A stretch of DNA of 36,637 bases from Streptomyces sp. G-G2 (GTDB lineage: Bacteria; Actinomycetota; Actinomycetes; Streptomycetales; Streptomycetaceae): NCBI RefSeq assembly GCF_030063135.1, contig NZ_JASISO010000063.1, positions 1-36,637 of the forward strand, given 5' to 3'. Below, one piece after another: positions 1 to 8,428 of this stretch. The position numbers and the translations under genes are program-made. Position 1 is the first letter of the stretch; every line of letters begins with the position of its first letter. The notes beneath the pieces were generated by a model, which was given only the letters and a program-made list of their open reading frames with translations, did not search any database and had not been told where the DNA came from.

Positions 1-57
1 CGAGGCCTTCAAAAGGTCATCGACCCGCACGTACAGTGCAGTTGCGAGGGTGTCCAT
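1..57 (-). CDS. Transposase N-terminal fragment (IS982-like), cut by window edge
   Basis: Reading leftward from an ATG at 57-55 gives 19 residues without a stop, beginning MDTLATALYVRVDD and ending LLKAS at the window edge. I recognise this as the usual opening of Streptomyces IS982-type transposases (a LATALYV-(R/K)-x-DDLLKAS pattern), from memory only. Only the first 19 codons are present, so no catalytic DDE residue can be checked. A 13-bp inverted repeat covers the start codon. It points away from recN, so the two genes are divergent. The family name is an inference; the reading frame is seen directly. Confidence 0.55.
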   Translation of the reverse strand, partial: MDTLATALYVRVDDLLKAS

Positions 58-92
58 ATCGGTCGTCACACATCGAGGGTGGACACCCTCGC
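44..92. repeat. 13-bp perfect inverted repeat over the transposase start
   Basis: Arm 44-56 (GCGAGGGTGTCCA) is the exact reverse complement of arm 80-92, with a 23-nt spacer. The left arm includes the first base triplets of the transposase gene. It could form a hairpin in the transposase mRNA leader that hides its start, or be a protein-binding site near the element's end. No terminal inverted repeat or target duplication can be defined because the rest of the element is outside the window. Confidence 0.7.
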
Positions 93-233
93 GTCCGTGC
101 CGCTACCCCTTGGAATCAATCATCTAGGCCGCCCCTTTCGGATCGCGCCCGCGCCCGCCGGTCGGCCCGGCCCGCGCCGCCCGGACGGCGGCCGTCGCCG
201 GGGCGCGGCGCATGGGCCGGGGGAAACCTCGGT

Positions 234-2000
234 ATGGTCTGGGACGTGCTTGAGGAGATGCGGATACGGTCGCTCGGGGTCATCGACGACGCGGTGGTCG
301 AGCTGTCACCCGGTTTCACCGCGGTGACGGGCGAGACCGGTGCGGGCAAGACGATGGTCGTCACGAGCCTCGGCCTGCTGCTCGGCGGCCGGGCCGACCC
401 GGCGCTCGTACGGATCGGGGCCAAGGCCGCGGTCGTCGAGGGCCGGATCGTCCTGCGGCCCGGCGCGGCCGCCGCCCTGCGGGCCGAGGAGGCCGGGGCC
501 GAGCTGGACGACGGCGCCCTGCTGATCAGCCGCACGGTGTCCGCGGAGGGGCGTTCCCGCGCCCATGTGGGCGGCCGCTCGGTGCCCGTGGGGCTGCTCG
601 CCGAACTGGCGGACGACCTGGTCGCCGTACACGGCCAGACCGACCAGCAGGGGCTGATGCGGCCCGCGCGGCAGCGCCAGGCCCTCGACCGGTACGCCGG
701 TGACGCCGTCGCCGTCCCGCTGGAGAAGTACGCGGCCGCCCACCGGCGGCTGCGGGCCGTCGCCGGTGAGCTGGACACGATCACCACCCGGGCCCGGGAA
801 CGGGCCCAGGAGGCCGACCTGCTGCGCTTCGGGCTGGACGAGATCGCGGCCGTCGAGCCGCTGCCCGGCGAGGACGTGGAACTGGCGGCGGAGGCCGAGC
901 GCCTCGGCCACGCCGAGTCCCTGGCCTCGGCGGCGGCCCTCGCGCACGCCGCGCTCGCGGGCAATCCGGAGGACCCGGAGGGCGTGGACGCGAACACCAT
1001 GGTCGCGGGCGCGCACCGGGCACTGGAGGCCGTACGGGCCCACGACCCGGCGCTCGGCGCGCTCGCCGAACGGATCGGGGAGCTGGGGATCCTGCTCGCC
1101 GACGTGGCGGGCGAACTCGCCGGGTACGCCGACGGGCTCGACGCCGACCCGCTACGGCTCGCCGCGGTCGAGGAACGGCGCGCCGCGCTGACCCAGCTCA
1201 CCCGCAAGTACGGCCGCGGCGCGACCTCGGCCGCCTCCGTGGACTCCGTACTCGCATGGGCCGAGCAGGGCGCCGACCGGCTGCTGGAACTCGACGGGGA
1301 CGACGACCGGATCGGTGAACTGACCGCCGAACGCGACGCGCTGCGCTCCGAACTGTCCGGCCTGGCCCAGGCGTTGACCGACGCGCGGACGGAAGCCGCC
1401 CAGCGGTTCGGCTCCGCCGTCACGACCGAACTGGCGTCGCTGGCCATGCCGCACGCGCGGGTCACCATCGACATCCGGCAGACCGAGGACCCCTCGGGCG
1501 ACGGGGTCGAGGTCGGTGGCCGGGTGGTGACCTACGGCCCTTCGGGCGCCGACGAGGTGGAGTTGCTGCTGGCCCCGCACCCGGGCGCGCAGCCGCGGCC
1601 GATCGCCAAGGGCGCCTCCGGCGGTGAACTCTCCCGGGTGATGCTCGCCGTCGAGGTGGTCTTCGCGGGGTCCGACCCGGTGCCGACCTACCTCTTCGAC
1701 GAGGTCGACGCGGGCGTCGGCGGCAAGGCGGCCGTCGAGGTCGGGCGGCGCCTGGCCAAACTCGCGAAGACCGCGCAGGTCGTCGTCGTCACGCACCTCC
1801 CGCAGGTGGCGGCCTTCGCCGACCGGCAGCTGCTGGTGGAGAAGACGCACGACGGGTCGGTCACGCGCAGCGGGGTCACCGTCCTCGAGGGTGAGGACCG
1901 GATCCGCGAGCTGTCGCGGATGCTCGCCGGCCAGGAGGACTCGGAGACGGCGCGGGCGCACGCCGAGGAACTACTGGCGACGGCGCGGGCCGACGCCTGA
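234..2000 (+). CDS. recN: DNA repair protein RecN
   Basis: SMC-like ATPase acting in recombinational repair of double-strand breaks in the cytoplasm. Visible features of the 588-residue protein: opening MRIRSLGVIDDAVVEL, Walker A GETGAGKT (residues 33-40), a long Ala/Glu/Arg-rich coiled-coil centre (about 150-400), ABC signature KGASGGELSRV (about 459-469), and Walker B YLFDEVD (486-492) followed by the VVVVTHLPQVAAFAD segment. This is complete and of normal length. I chose ATG 234 because GGGGGAAA lies 7 nt upstream; GTG 246 (giving VLEEMRIRS) is an alternative without a clear ribosome site. Further upstream the frame stays open to 36 but the sequence there is not RecN-like. The divergent transposase fragment lies immediately upstream, where NAD kinase often sits in actinobacteria. 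Confidence 0.95.
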   Translation: MVWDVLEEMRIRSLGVIDDAVVELSPGFTAVTGETGAGKTMVVTSLGLLLGGRADPALVRIGAKAAVVEGRIVLRPGAAAALRAEEAGAELDDGALLISRTVSAEGRSRAHVGGRSVPVGLLAELADDLVAVHGQTDQQGLMRPARQRQALDRYAGDAVAVPLEKYAAAHRRLRAVAGELDTITTRARERAQEADLLRFGLDEIAAVEPLPGEDVELAAEAERLGHAESLASAAALAHAALAGNPEDPEGVDANTMVAGAHRALEAVRAHDPALGALAERIGELGILLADVAGELAGYADGLDADPLRLAAVEERRAALTQLTRKYGRGATSAASVDSVLAWAEQGADRLLELDGDDDRIGELTAERDALRSELSGLAQALTDARTEAAQRFGSAVTTELASLAMPHARVTIDIRQTEDPSGDGVEVGGRVVTYGPSGADEVELLLAPHPGAQPRPIAKGASGGELSRVMLAVEVVFAGSDPVPTYLFDEVDAGVGGKAAVEVGRRLAKLAKTAQVVVVTHLPQVAAFADRQLLVEKTHDGSVTRSGVTVLEGEDRIRELSRMLAGQEDSETARAHAEELLATARADA

Positions 2001-2166
2001 GGGCGAGCGGCGCTCCGGCGGACGGCCGGACGTCGCCCATGTGGGTGATGGTCAGGGACATGTGACGGGCTGTCGTACGGGATCCGCACCCGTATGGTCC
2101 CGGAACGCGCGTGCGGACTGGCATCCTGGGCGACGTCCCTGACTCCCTCCTCCAGGAGCCCCGCCC

Positions 2167-3270
2167 GTGAGCAGCTCCGCGGTACCAGTCCCGGTCCAGC
2201 CGTACGGGCGCCCACCCCTGCGCACCGTCCAAGTCCTCGGCGGCGCCGCGGCGGGCAGCAGCGCGCACGTCCGCTCGCTCGCCACCGGGCTCGCCGCGCA
2301 CGGGCTTCGGGTGACGGTGTGCGCGCCCGCCGAGGCGGAGGGCGAGTACGACTTCACCGGCGCCGGAGCCCGGTTCGAGCCCGACGCCGTCAGCGCGCTG
2401 CGGGCCGCCTGCGCCGGGGCCGACGTGGTCCACGCGCACGGGGTGCGGGCCGGGATGCGGGCCGCGCTGGCCCTGCGGGGGCACCGGGTGCCGCTCGTGG
2501 TGACCTGGCACGGGGGCGGCCCCGGAGCCCCCGGCCCGCTCGGGCGGCTCGCCCGGCTCATGGAACGCCGGGTGGCCCGGGCCGCCGCCGTGGTCCTGGG
2601 CACTTCCTCCGACCAGGTCGACCTGGCCCGGGAGCGGGGGGCGCGGGACGCGCGGCTGGCTCCGGTCACGGTGCCGGGGGCGCGGGCGGGGGGCGACCTC
2701 GACAAGGTCCGGGCCGAACTGGGCGTGGTGGAGCGGCCCCTGCTGATCGCGGTGGGCGCGCTGGTGGCGCACCGGGGATACGGGGTCCTGCTCGACGCGG
2801 CACGGGAGTGGCGGACCCTGGACCCCGCACCGCTCCTGGTGATCGCGGGGGAGGGGCCGCTGCGGGCCGAGCTGGCGCGCCGGATCCTGGACGAGGACCT
2901 CCCGGTCCGGCTGCTCGGGCGGCGCCCGGACGCGGTCGAACTCCTGGCCGCGGCCGATGTGGCGGTGCTCCCGAGCCGCTGGGAGGCGCGGTCACTGCTG
3001 GCGCAGGAGGCGCTGCGGGCCGGGGTGGCGCTGGTGGCCACCGAGGTCGGGGGCGTACCGGAACTGGTGGGCGACGCGGCGGTCCTGGTCCCCTACGGGG
3101 ACGCGGGGGCGCTGGCCCGTTCGGTGTCCGGCCTGCTGTCCGACCCGGCCCGGCGCGCCGCTCTGGCCGAGGCGGGCCGCGCCCAGGCCGCGACGTGGCC
3201 GTCGGAGGACGACACGGTGGCGCAGGTGCTGTCCGTCTACGACGAGTTGATGGAACGCTGGGGGCGGTGA
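2167..3270 (+). CDS. GT4-family glycosyltransferase
   Basis: Predicted retaining glycosyltransferase of the GT-B fold, 367 residues. The N-terminal Rossmann half has the Gly-rich loop LGGAAAGSSAHVRSLATGL (about residues 23-41) and DVVHAHGVRAG. The C-terminal half has the nucleotide-sugar site PSRWEARSLLAQEALRAG, matching the E-x7-E pattern of GT4, followed by TEVGGVPELV. No signal peptide or membrane helix is evident, so it is cytosolic or peripheral. The GTG start at 2167 has AGGAG at 2154-2158. It follows recN by 166 nt in the same direction. Donor and acceptor cannot be told from sequence. Homologues are commonly annotated as group 1 glycosyltransferases in Streptomyces at this place. Confidence 0.85.
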   Translation: MSSSAVPVPVQPYGRPPLRTVQVLGGAAAGSSAHVRSLATGLAAHGLRVTVCAPAEAEGEYDFTGAGARFEPDAVSALRAACAGADVVHAHGVRAGMRAALALRGHRVPLVVTWHGGGPGAPGPLGRLARLMERRVARAAAVVLGTSSDQVDLARERGARDARLAPVTVPGARAGGDLDKVRAELGVVERPLLIAVGALVAHRGYGVLLDAAREWRTLDPAPLLVIAGEGPLRAELARRILDEDLPVRLLGRRPDAVELLAAADVAVLPSRWEARSLLAQEALRAGVALVATEVGGVPELVGDAAVLVPYGDAGALARSVSGLLSDPARRAALAEAGRAQAATWPSEDDTVAQVLSVYDELMERWGR

Positions 3271-3351
3271 CCGTCCCGCGCCCCTCGGCCCCCGGCGCAC
3301 GAGCGCGACGGGTGCACTGGACCGGCTCCGGCGCCGAACCCCTGGCCTGAC

Positions 3352-3368
3352 CGCTCCCCGCGGGAGCG
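3352..3368. terminator. Hairpin between convergent genes
   Basis: CGCTCCC (3352-3358) pairs with GGGAGCG (3362-3368) around a 3-nt loop, in the 123-nt gap between the rightward glycosyltransferase and the leftward PucR gene. A second, overlapping pairing with GGAGCGG (about 3374-3380) is possible. It could serve both genes. There is no T-run, as is normal for this GC content. Confidence 0.45.
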
Positions 3369-3393
3369 CCCGCGGAGCGGCGCGCGCCGCGCG

Positions 3394-5025
3394 TCAAGAA
3401 GCGGAAGCGGCGGACACGTGGCGGCGGGCCCGCAGGGCCAGGCTCAGGGACAGGACCGTCTCCGGGTCGTCCAGGTCCGTGCCCAGCAGCTCCGAGATCC
3501 GGGCCAGCCGGTTGTACAGGGTCTGGCGGTTCAGGTGCAGCTCACGGGCGGTCTCCGCCTTGCGCCCCGCGTGCGCCAGGTACGTCTCCAGGGTCGGCAG
3601 GAGCGGCGGCCGGGACGTCAGGTCATGGGTGCGCAGGGCCCCGATGGCCCGCTCCACGAACGCCGCCAGGTCCGGCTGTTCCCGCAGCCGCCACAGCAGC
3701 AGGTCGATGTCCAGGCGCCGCGCGTCGTACCACGGCCTGGCCGGGAGGCCCTGCGCCGCCGTCGCGGTCTCGGCCGCGTGCCGCAGCCCCGCGGAGGCCG
3801 CGGTCCAGCTGCCCGCGACGCCGACGACGACCGCGGGCGGGGCGCCCGCACGCTCCAGCCCGGCCCGTTCCACCCCGGCCCGCAGCGCCACCGCGACCCG
3901 GTCCGCGACCGCCGTGCGTTCCGACTCGGCCCGCAGCGAGACCAGCAGCGGCACCCGGCCCTCCACCGGCCGGACCCCCAGGAGCACCGGCACGCCCACG
4001 GCCGCGAGTTCCTCCAGCACGGCCCGGGCGAGGACCGCCCAGTTCCCCGACGCGCCGAGGTCGGAGGAGAGCCGCATCACGATCGGCAGCAGCGGCCCGG
4101 CCCCCGGTTTGAACCCGAGGACGCGCGCCTGTGCCGGGGCGTCCTCGGCACCGATCCGGCCCTCCGCCAGGTCGGTCAGGAAGTCCCCGCGCCCGCGCGC
4201 CGCCAGCTCGTCCTCCTGGCGGGCCTGCATCAGGACCACCGCCAGCACCCCCGCCGTCCGCTCGGCCGCCATCCGGTGCACGGGCAGCAGCGGCGTCGTG
4301 ACCCCGAGCAGGACCAGCCGCGCCCGCACCGACCCGGTGCCGTGACCGCCGCCCGGTACGTCGACCACCACGACGTTCGCCGAGGGCTCGGCCTCCCGCT
4401 GACCGCGCAGCCCCTCCCAGACCTGGAGGGGATCGGCCGCGGCCTCGCCCGCCGTACTGGCGGCCGCGTACAGCAGCTGCCCGTCGGGGGTCTCCAGGAA
4501 GACCGGGTTGGCGGTGAAGTCGGCCAGGATCCGCAGCACCTGCGGGATCCCGCCACCGCCGAGGAGTGCGTGCGTACAGCGCCGGTGGACCTCCTCGGCG
4601 CGCTGGAGCAGCGCGTAGTGGCCGTTGACGATCTCGGTGTGGACCTCCTCCGTCACGGTGACGAAGGGCACCTCGCGGTGCAGCTGGACCAGCGGCAGCC
4701 CCGCCGCGCGGGCCGTCTCCACGATCGTGGCGGGCAGCTTGGTGAAGCGCGGCCCCAGCTCGACGACGAGGGCGGCGATCCCCCGGTCGGCGAGGCGGCG
4801 TACGAACGCCCGCTGCTCGCTGGGCCGGCTGCCCAGCCCCAGCCCCGTCGTGAGCAGCAGCTCACCGCCCTTGAGCAGGGAGGCGATGTTGGGCACCTCG
4901 CCCGCGTGCACCCAGCGCACGGTGCGGCCGAGCCGGTCCGCGCACGCCACGACCTCCGGCAGTCCGCTGCGCAGTCCCGGCAGCTCCAGCGCCCGCTGAA
5001 CGGTGATCCCGCCCTGGTTGTCCAT
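3394..5025 (-). CDS. PucR-family transcriptional regulator
   Basis: 543 residues with the layout of PucR/CdaR regulators. The N-terminal PucR domain (about 1-130) includes LLKGGELLLTTGLGL and RGIAALVVELGPRF. The middle is a poorly conserved sensor-like region. The C-terminal helix-turn-helix (about 480-535) includes TLETYLAHAGRKAETAREL and HLNRQTLYNRLARISELLG. Family members usually activate purine, GABA or other nitrogen-catabolic genes; the target here is unknown. The adjacent FAD oxidase is upstream on the same strand, only 36 nt away, so the two may be cotranscribed or the regulator may control it. There is no Shine-Dalgarno before ATG 5025, but TAGCGT (minus strand, 5039-5034) lies 8 nt upstream, suggesting a leaderless transcript. 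Confidence 0.88.
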   Translation of the reverse strand: MDNQGGITVQRALELPGLRSGLPEVVACADRLGRTVRWVHAGEVPNIASLLKGGELLLTTGLGLGSRPSEQRAFVRRLADRGIAALVVELGPRFTKLPATIVETARAAGLPLVQLHREVPFVTVTEEVHTEIVNGHYALLQRAEEVHRRCTHALLGGGGIPQVLRILADFTANPVFLETPDGQLLYAAASTAGEAAADPLQVWEGLRGQREAEPSANVVVVDVPGGGHGTGSVRARLVLLGVTTPLLPVHRMAAERTAGVLAVVLMQARQEDELAARGRGDFLTDLAEGRIGAEDAPAQARVLGFKPGAGPLLPIVMRLSSDLGASGNWAVLARAVLEELAAVGVPVLLGVRPVEGRVPLLVSLRAESERTAVADRVAVALRAGVERAGLERAGAPPAVVVGVAGSWTAASAGLRHAAETATAAQGLPARPWYDARRLDIDLLLWRLREQPDLAAFVERAIGALRTHDLTSRPPLLPTLETYLAHAGRKAETARELHLNRQTLYNRLARISELLGTDLDDPETVLSLSLALRARRHVSAASAS

Positions 5026-5033
5026 ATCGCGGG

Positions 5034-5039
5034 ACGCTA
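5034..5039 (-). promoter_or_regulatory. Possible -10 box for a leaderless PucR transcript
   Basis: TAGCGT on the minus strand fits the TANNNT -10 pattern and ends 8 nt before the ATG, with no ribosome-binding site between. No convincing -35 box was found. Confidence 0.3.
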
Positions 5040-5054
5040 TCAGGGGTCCGGGAC

Positions 5055-5068
5055 GGCCTGATCAGGCC
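5055..5068. promoter_or_regulatory. 14-bp perfect palindrome, possible operator
   Basis: GGCCTGATCAGGCC is a perfect 14-bp palindrome with no spacer. It contains the stop codon of the FAD oxidase gene (5062-5064) and lies 30 nt upstream of the PucR start, just above the candidate -10 box. A site here would suit autoregulation of the PucR gene. Chance occurrence is possible in GC-rich DNA. Confidence 0.35.
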
Positions 5069-6444
5069 GGTTTGATGTTGTGGTTGAAGCGGAAGACGTT
5101 GTCGGGGTCGTACCGCGCCTTCACCTCGGCCAGTCGGCGCAGGTTCTCGGCGCCGAGCCCGGCGGCGACCCGCTCGGGGCCCTCGTCCCCGGTGAAGTTG
5201 AGGTACACGGCGCCCGTGCTCCACGGCTCGACGTCCGCCCGTACGTCCTTGACCCACTGCCGGGAGCGGTCGTCGTCGGCCGGGTCCTCCCAGACGGCGA
5301 AGGGGTGCACGGCCCACGGCGACTTCCGGTACGGAACCGGGTAGTCCGTCGGACCGTCGGCGATCGCGCCGCCCAGCGGGAGCAGCACGTGCTTGGACGG
5401 GCTGGGGACCGGCATCGCGGCGGCGCGGGCGCAGTAGACGTCCAGCAGCCCGTCCGGGGCGCCGGTCAGGTACTCCGCCGACCAGTAGTTGCGCAGGCCA
5501 GGCGGGTCGTCGAGCATGCACTGGAAATCGGCGTACGGCATGGCCGTGACCAGTTCCGCCTCGTGCGCCAAGGCCAGCAGCGGCCGCACGACCTTCCGCA
5601 GCGCCTCCTCGGTGCCCGCGTACGTCACCATCGCGCCGCACAGCAGGGTGCCGACGAGCTGGGGCGGTACGAAGGGGGCGGGCGGCCCGGTCATGAACAG
5701 CACCCCGCCGCCCGCCTCGGGCGGGGCGGCCTCCAGGACGTCACGGTAGACCCGGGTCACCTCGGGCCCGGACTCCGGCGGGTACAGCAACAGGGCGATC
5801 GCGAAGGCGGGCAGCGGGTGGACGCGCAGGGTCAGCGAGGTGGCGACGCCGAAGTTTCCGCCGCCGCCGTGCAGGGCCCAGAACAGCTCCGTCTCGTCCT
5901 CGGCGGTCGCGGTCAGGATCTCGCCGTCGGCGGTGACGAGGTCCACGCCGAGGAGGTTGTCCACGCAGAGGCCGAAGGCGCGGTCCAGCCAGCCGGAGCC
6001 GCCGCCGAGCACGAGGCCGCCGACTCCGGTGGTGGAGACGCGGCCGCCGGTGGTGGCGAGGGCGTGCGGGGCGCAGGCCCGGTCGAGGTCGCCCATGACG
6101 GCGCCGCCGCCGACCTGGACGGCCTGGGCGGCGGGGTGGACCGTGACCTCGTTCATCCGGCGCAGGTCGATGACGAGGGCGGCGTCGCCGAGCGCGTTGC
6201 CCGCGACGCTGTGGCCGCCGCCGCGGACCGCGACCCGCAGGTCGAGGTCCCGGGCGAAGCGGACCGCGGTGACGACGTCGGCCTCGCTCTCGCACTGGGC
6301 GATGACGGCGGGGCGGCGGTCGATCATGCTGTTGAAGACGGTGCGGGCGCCGTCGTAACCGGGATCGTCCGGGGCGAAGACCTCGCCGGACAGATCCTCG
6401 CGGAGCGCGGCGAGAGCCGTGCCCGCCTTTGAGCGGGGCGTCAT
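5062..6444 (-). CDS. FAD-linked oxidoreductase, berberine-bridge-like
   Basis: 460-residue flavoprotein of the PCMH/BBE group. The FAD-binding half has RGGGHSVAGNAL, whose His is the usual covalent flavin attachment point, followed by TTGVGGLVLGGGSGWL and HGGGGNFGVATSL. The C-terminal berberine-bridge segment ends KARYDPDNVFRFNHNI. The second flavin link used by some members needs a Cys before the VG-x-GG stretch; here the residues are RVSTTGVGG, so I expect a single covalent link. No signal peptide, so probably cytosolic. Substrate unknown (sugars, alkaloid-like or polyketide alcohols are typical). Start at 6444 is preferred because AAGGGGGG lies just upstream; ATG 6471 (adding MPLRGRGAA) is also possible. 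Confidence 0.88.
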   Translation of the reverse strand: MTPRSKAGTALAALREDLSGEVFAPDDPGYDGARTVFNSMIDRRPAVIAQCESEADVVTAVRFARDLDLRVAVRGGGHSVAGNALGDAALVIDLRRMNEVTVHPAAQAVQVGGGAVMGDLDRACAPHALATTGGRVSTTGVGGLVLGGGSGWLDRAFGLCVDNLLGVDLVTADGEILTATAEDETELFWALHGGGGNFGVATSLTLRVHPLPAFAIALLLYPPESGPEVTRVYRDVLEAAPPEAGGGVLFMTGPPAPFVPPQLVGTLLCGAMVTYAGTEEALRKVVRPLLALAHEAELVTAMPYADFQCMLDDPPGLRNYWSAEYLTGAPDGLLDVYCARAAAMPVPSPSKHVLLPLGGAIADGPTDYPVPYRKSPWAVHPFAVWEDPADDDRSRQWVKDVRADVEPWSTGAVYLNFTGDEGPERVAAGLGAENLRRLAEVKARYDPDNVFRFNHNIKPA

Positions 6445-6555
6445 GGCCGCCCCCCTTCCGCGGAGGGGCATAGGACCTTTCCAGCGTAGGTGGGGCCGCC
6501 CGAGGCCGCCCGGCGGGGCGCGGGGAGGCGGACAGCCTCGCCGGCAGGCGGGGCT

Positions 6556-6615
6556 GGAGGTGGTGCGGCTCGGCCTGCCTCGCGGGCAGGCCGAGGCGGG
6601 GGCACCACCACCTCC
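6556..6615 (-). terminator. Strong hairpin terminator after the GH15 gene
   Basis: Perfect 11-bp inner stem CTCGGCCTGCC (6569-6579) with GGCAGGCCGAG (6585-6595) and a 5-nt loop, flanked by GGAGGTGGTGC (6556-6566) and a matching CACCACCTCC-type run ending at 6615. It lies 8 nt past the GH15 stop codon, separating it from the FAD oxidase gene downstream. Confidence 0.75.
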
Positions 6616-6622
6616 CGCGGCA

Positions 6623-8428
6623 CTAGCCCCCGTACGCTCCGCTCGCCGTCAGGCGGAGGGCGGTGTCGATCAGGGGGACGTGGCTGAAGGCCTGGGGGAA
6701 GTTGCCCACCTGGCGCTGGAGGACCGGGTCCCATTCCTCGGCCAGCAGGCCCAGGTCGTTGCGCAGCGACAGGAGCTTCTCGAAGAGGCGGCGGGCCTCG
6801 TCGACCCGGCCGATCATCGCCAGGTCGTCGGCCATCCAGAACGAACACGCCAGGAACGCGCCCTCGTCACCCTCCAGGCCGTCCACGCCCGCTTCGTCAC
6901 CGGCCGTCGGGTAGCGCAGGATGAAGCCGTCCGTGGTGGACAGCTCGCGCTGGATCGCCTCGATCGTGCCGATGACCCGCTTGTCGTCCGGTGGCAGGAA
7001 GCCCATCTGCGGGATCAGCAGCAGGGAGGCGTCCAGCTCCTTCGACCCGTACGACTGGGTGAAGGTGTTGCGCTCCTTGTCGTACCCCTTCTCGCACACG
7101 TCCTGGTGGATCTCGTCGCGCAGCTCGCGCCAGCGCTCCAGCGGGCCGTCCGCGTCCCCGCTCTCGATCAGCTTGATCGTGCGGTCCACGGCCACCCAGG
7201 CCATCACCTTGGAGTGCACGAAGTGGCGGCGCGGGCCGCGCACCTCCCAGATGCCCTCGTCCGGCTCGTTCCAGTGGGTTTCCAGGTAGCGGATCAGCTT
7301 GAGCTGGAGCAGCGACGCGTAGTCGTTGCGGGCGAGGCCCGTCATGTGGCCCAGGTGCAGGGCCTCGGTGACCTCGCCGTACACGTCGAGCTGGAGCTGG
7401 TGGGCCGCGCCGTTGCCGACGCGGACGGGCGTGGAGTTCTCGTAACCGGGCAGCCAGTCCAGCTCGGTCTCGCCCAGTTCCCGTTCGCCCGCGATCCCGT
7501 ACATGATCTGCAGGTTCTCCGGGTCGCCCGCCACCGCGCGCAGCAGCCACTCGCGCCAGGCGGCGGCCTCCGCGCGGTAGCCGGTGCGCAGCAGCGACGA
7601 CAGGGTGATCGCGGCGTCGCGCAGCCAGGTGTAGCGGTAGTCCCAGTTCCGGACGCCGCCGATCTCCTCCGGGAGGGAGGTGGTCGGCGCGGCCACGATG
7701 CCGCCCGTGGGGCCGTACGTCAGCGCCTTGAGGGTGATCAGCGAGCGGACCACCGCCTCCCGGTAGGGCCCGTGGTACGTGCACTGGTCGACCCATTCGC
7801 GCCAGAACCCGGTGGTGGCCTCCAGCGCCGCCTCGGCGTCGGGGGTCTCCGGGGCCTCCTTGTGCGAGGGCTGCCAGCTGATGCAGAAGGCGATCCGCTC
7901 GCCGGGCGCCACGGTGAAGTCGGCGTACGTCGTGAGGTCCTTGCCGTAGGTCTCCGCGTCCGTGTCCAGCCAGACCGAATCCGGACCGGCGACGGCGACG
8001 ATCCGGGCGTCCACCTTGTGCACCCAGGGCACGACCCGGCCGTAGCTGAACCGCATGCGCAGGGCCGAGCGCATCGGCACCCGGCCGCTGACGCCCTCGA
8101 CGATGCGGATCAGCTGCGGGGCGTGGTCCTCGCGCGGCGGCATGAAGTCGATCACCCGGACCGTGCCGCGCGGGGTGTCCCACTCGGACTCCAGGACCAG
8201 GGAGTCGCCGTTGTACCGGCGACGGTTGGCCCTCGGGGCCTCACCCCCGGGGGGGAAGGCCGGGCCGATGCGCCAGAACCCGTGGTCCTCGGTGCCCAGG
8301 AGCGCCGCGAAGACGGCATGGGAATCGAAACGTGGCAGACACAACCAGTCCACCGAGCCGTCCCGGCAGACCAGCGCGGCGGTCTGCATGTCCCCGATCA
8401 GTGCGTAATCCTCGATGCGCCCGGACAC
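6623..8428 (-). CDS. Glycoside hydrolase family 15, trehalase-like
   Basis: 601 residues. The N-terminal beta-sandwich (about 1-230) opens RIEDYALIGDMQTAALVCRDGSVDWLCLP; the (alpha/alpha)6 catalytic domain follows. Typical GH15 landmarks are seen: GGVRNWDYRYTWLRDAA, DEGIWEVRG with the putative catalytic acid Glu, and LAEEWDP with the second Glu. In actinobacteria this subgroup includes the mycobacterial phosphate-dependent trehalase, so hydrolysis of trehalose is the best guess, though glucoamylase-type activity on oligosaccharides cannot be excluded. No secretion signal, so intracellular. GTG 8428 has GGAG 7 nt upstream. It has its own terminator (6556-6615) and a palindrome 70 nt upstream. 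Confidence 0.88.
   Translation of the reverse strand: MSGRIEDYALIGDMQTAALVCRDGSVDWLCLPRFDSHAVFAALLGTEDHGFWRIGPAFPPGGEAPRANRRRYNGDSLVLESEWDTPRGTVRVIDFMPPREDHAPQLIRIVEGVSGRVPMRSALRMRFSYGRVVPWVHKVDARIVAVAGPDSVWLDTDAETYGKDLTTYADFTVAPGERIAFCISWQPSHKEAPETPDAEAALEATTGFWREWVDQCTYHGPYREAVVRSLITLKALTYGPTGGIVAAPTTSLPEEIGGVRNWDYRYTWLRDAAITLSSLLRTGYRAEAAAWREWLLRAVAGDPENLQIMYGIAGERELGETELDWLPGYENSTPVRVGNGAAHQLQLDVYGEVTEALHLGHMTGLARNDYASLLQLKLIRYLETHWNEPDEGIWEVRGPRRHFVHSKVMAWVAVDRTIKLIESGDADGPLERWRELRDEIHQDVCEKGYDKERNTFTQSYGSKELDASLLLIPQMGFLPPDDKRVIGTIEAIQRELSTTDGFILRYPTAGDEAGVDGLEGDEGAFLACSFWMADDLAMIGRVDEARRLFEKLLSLRNDLGLLAEEWDPVLQRQVGNFPQAFSHVPLIDTALRLTASGAYGG

Noticed and set aside
116..1474. 452-codon antisense frame over recN
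   Set aside because: Ser/Ala/Arg-rich shadow of a well-conserved gene.
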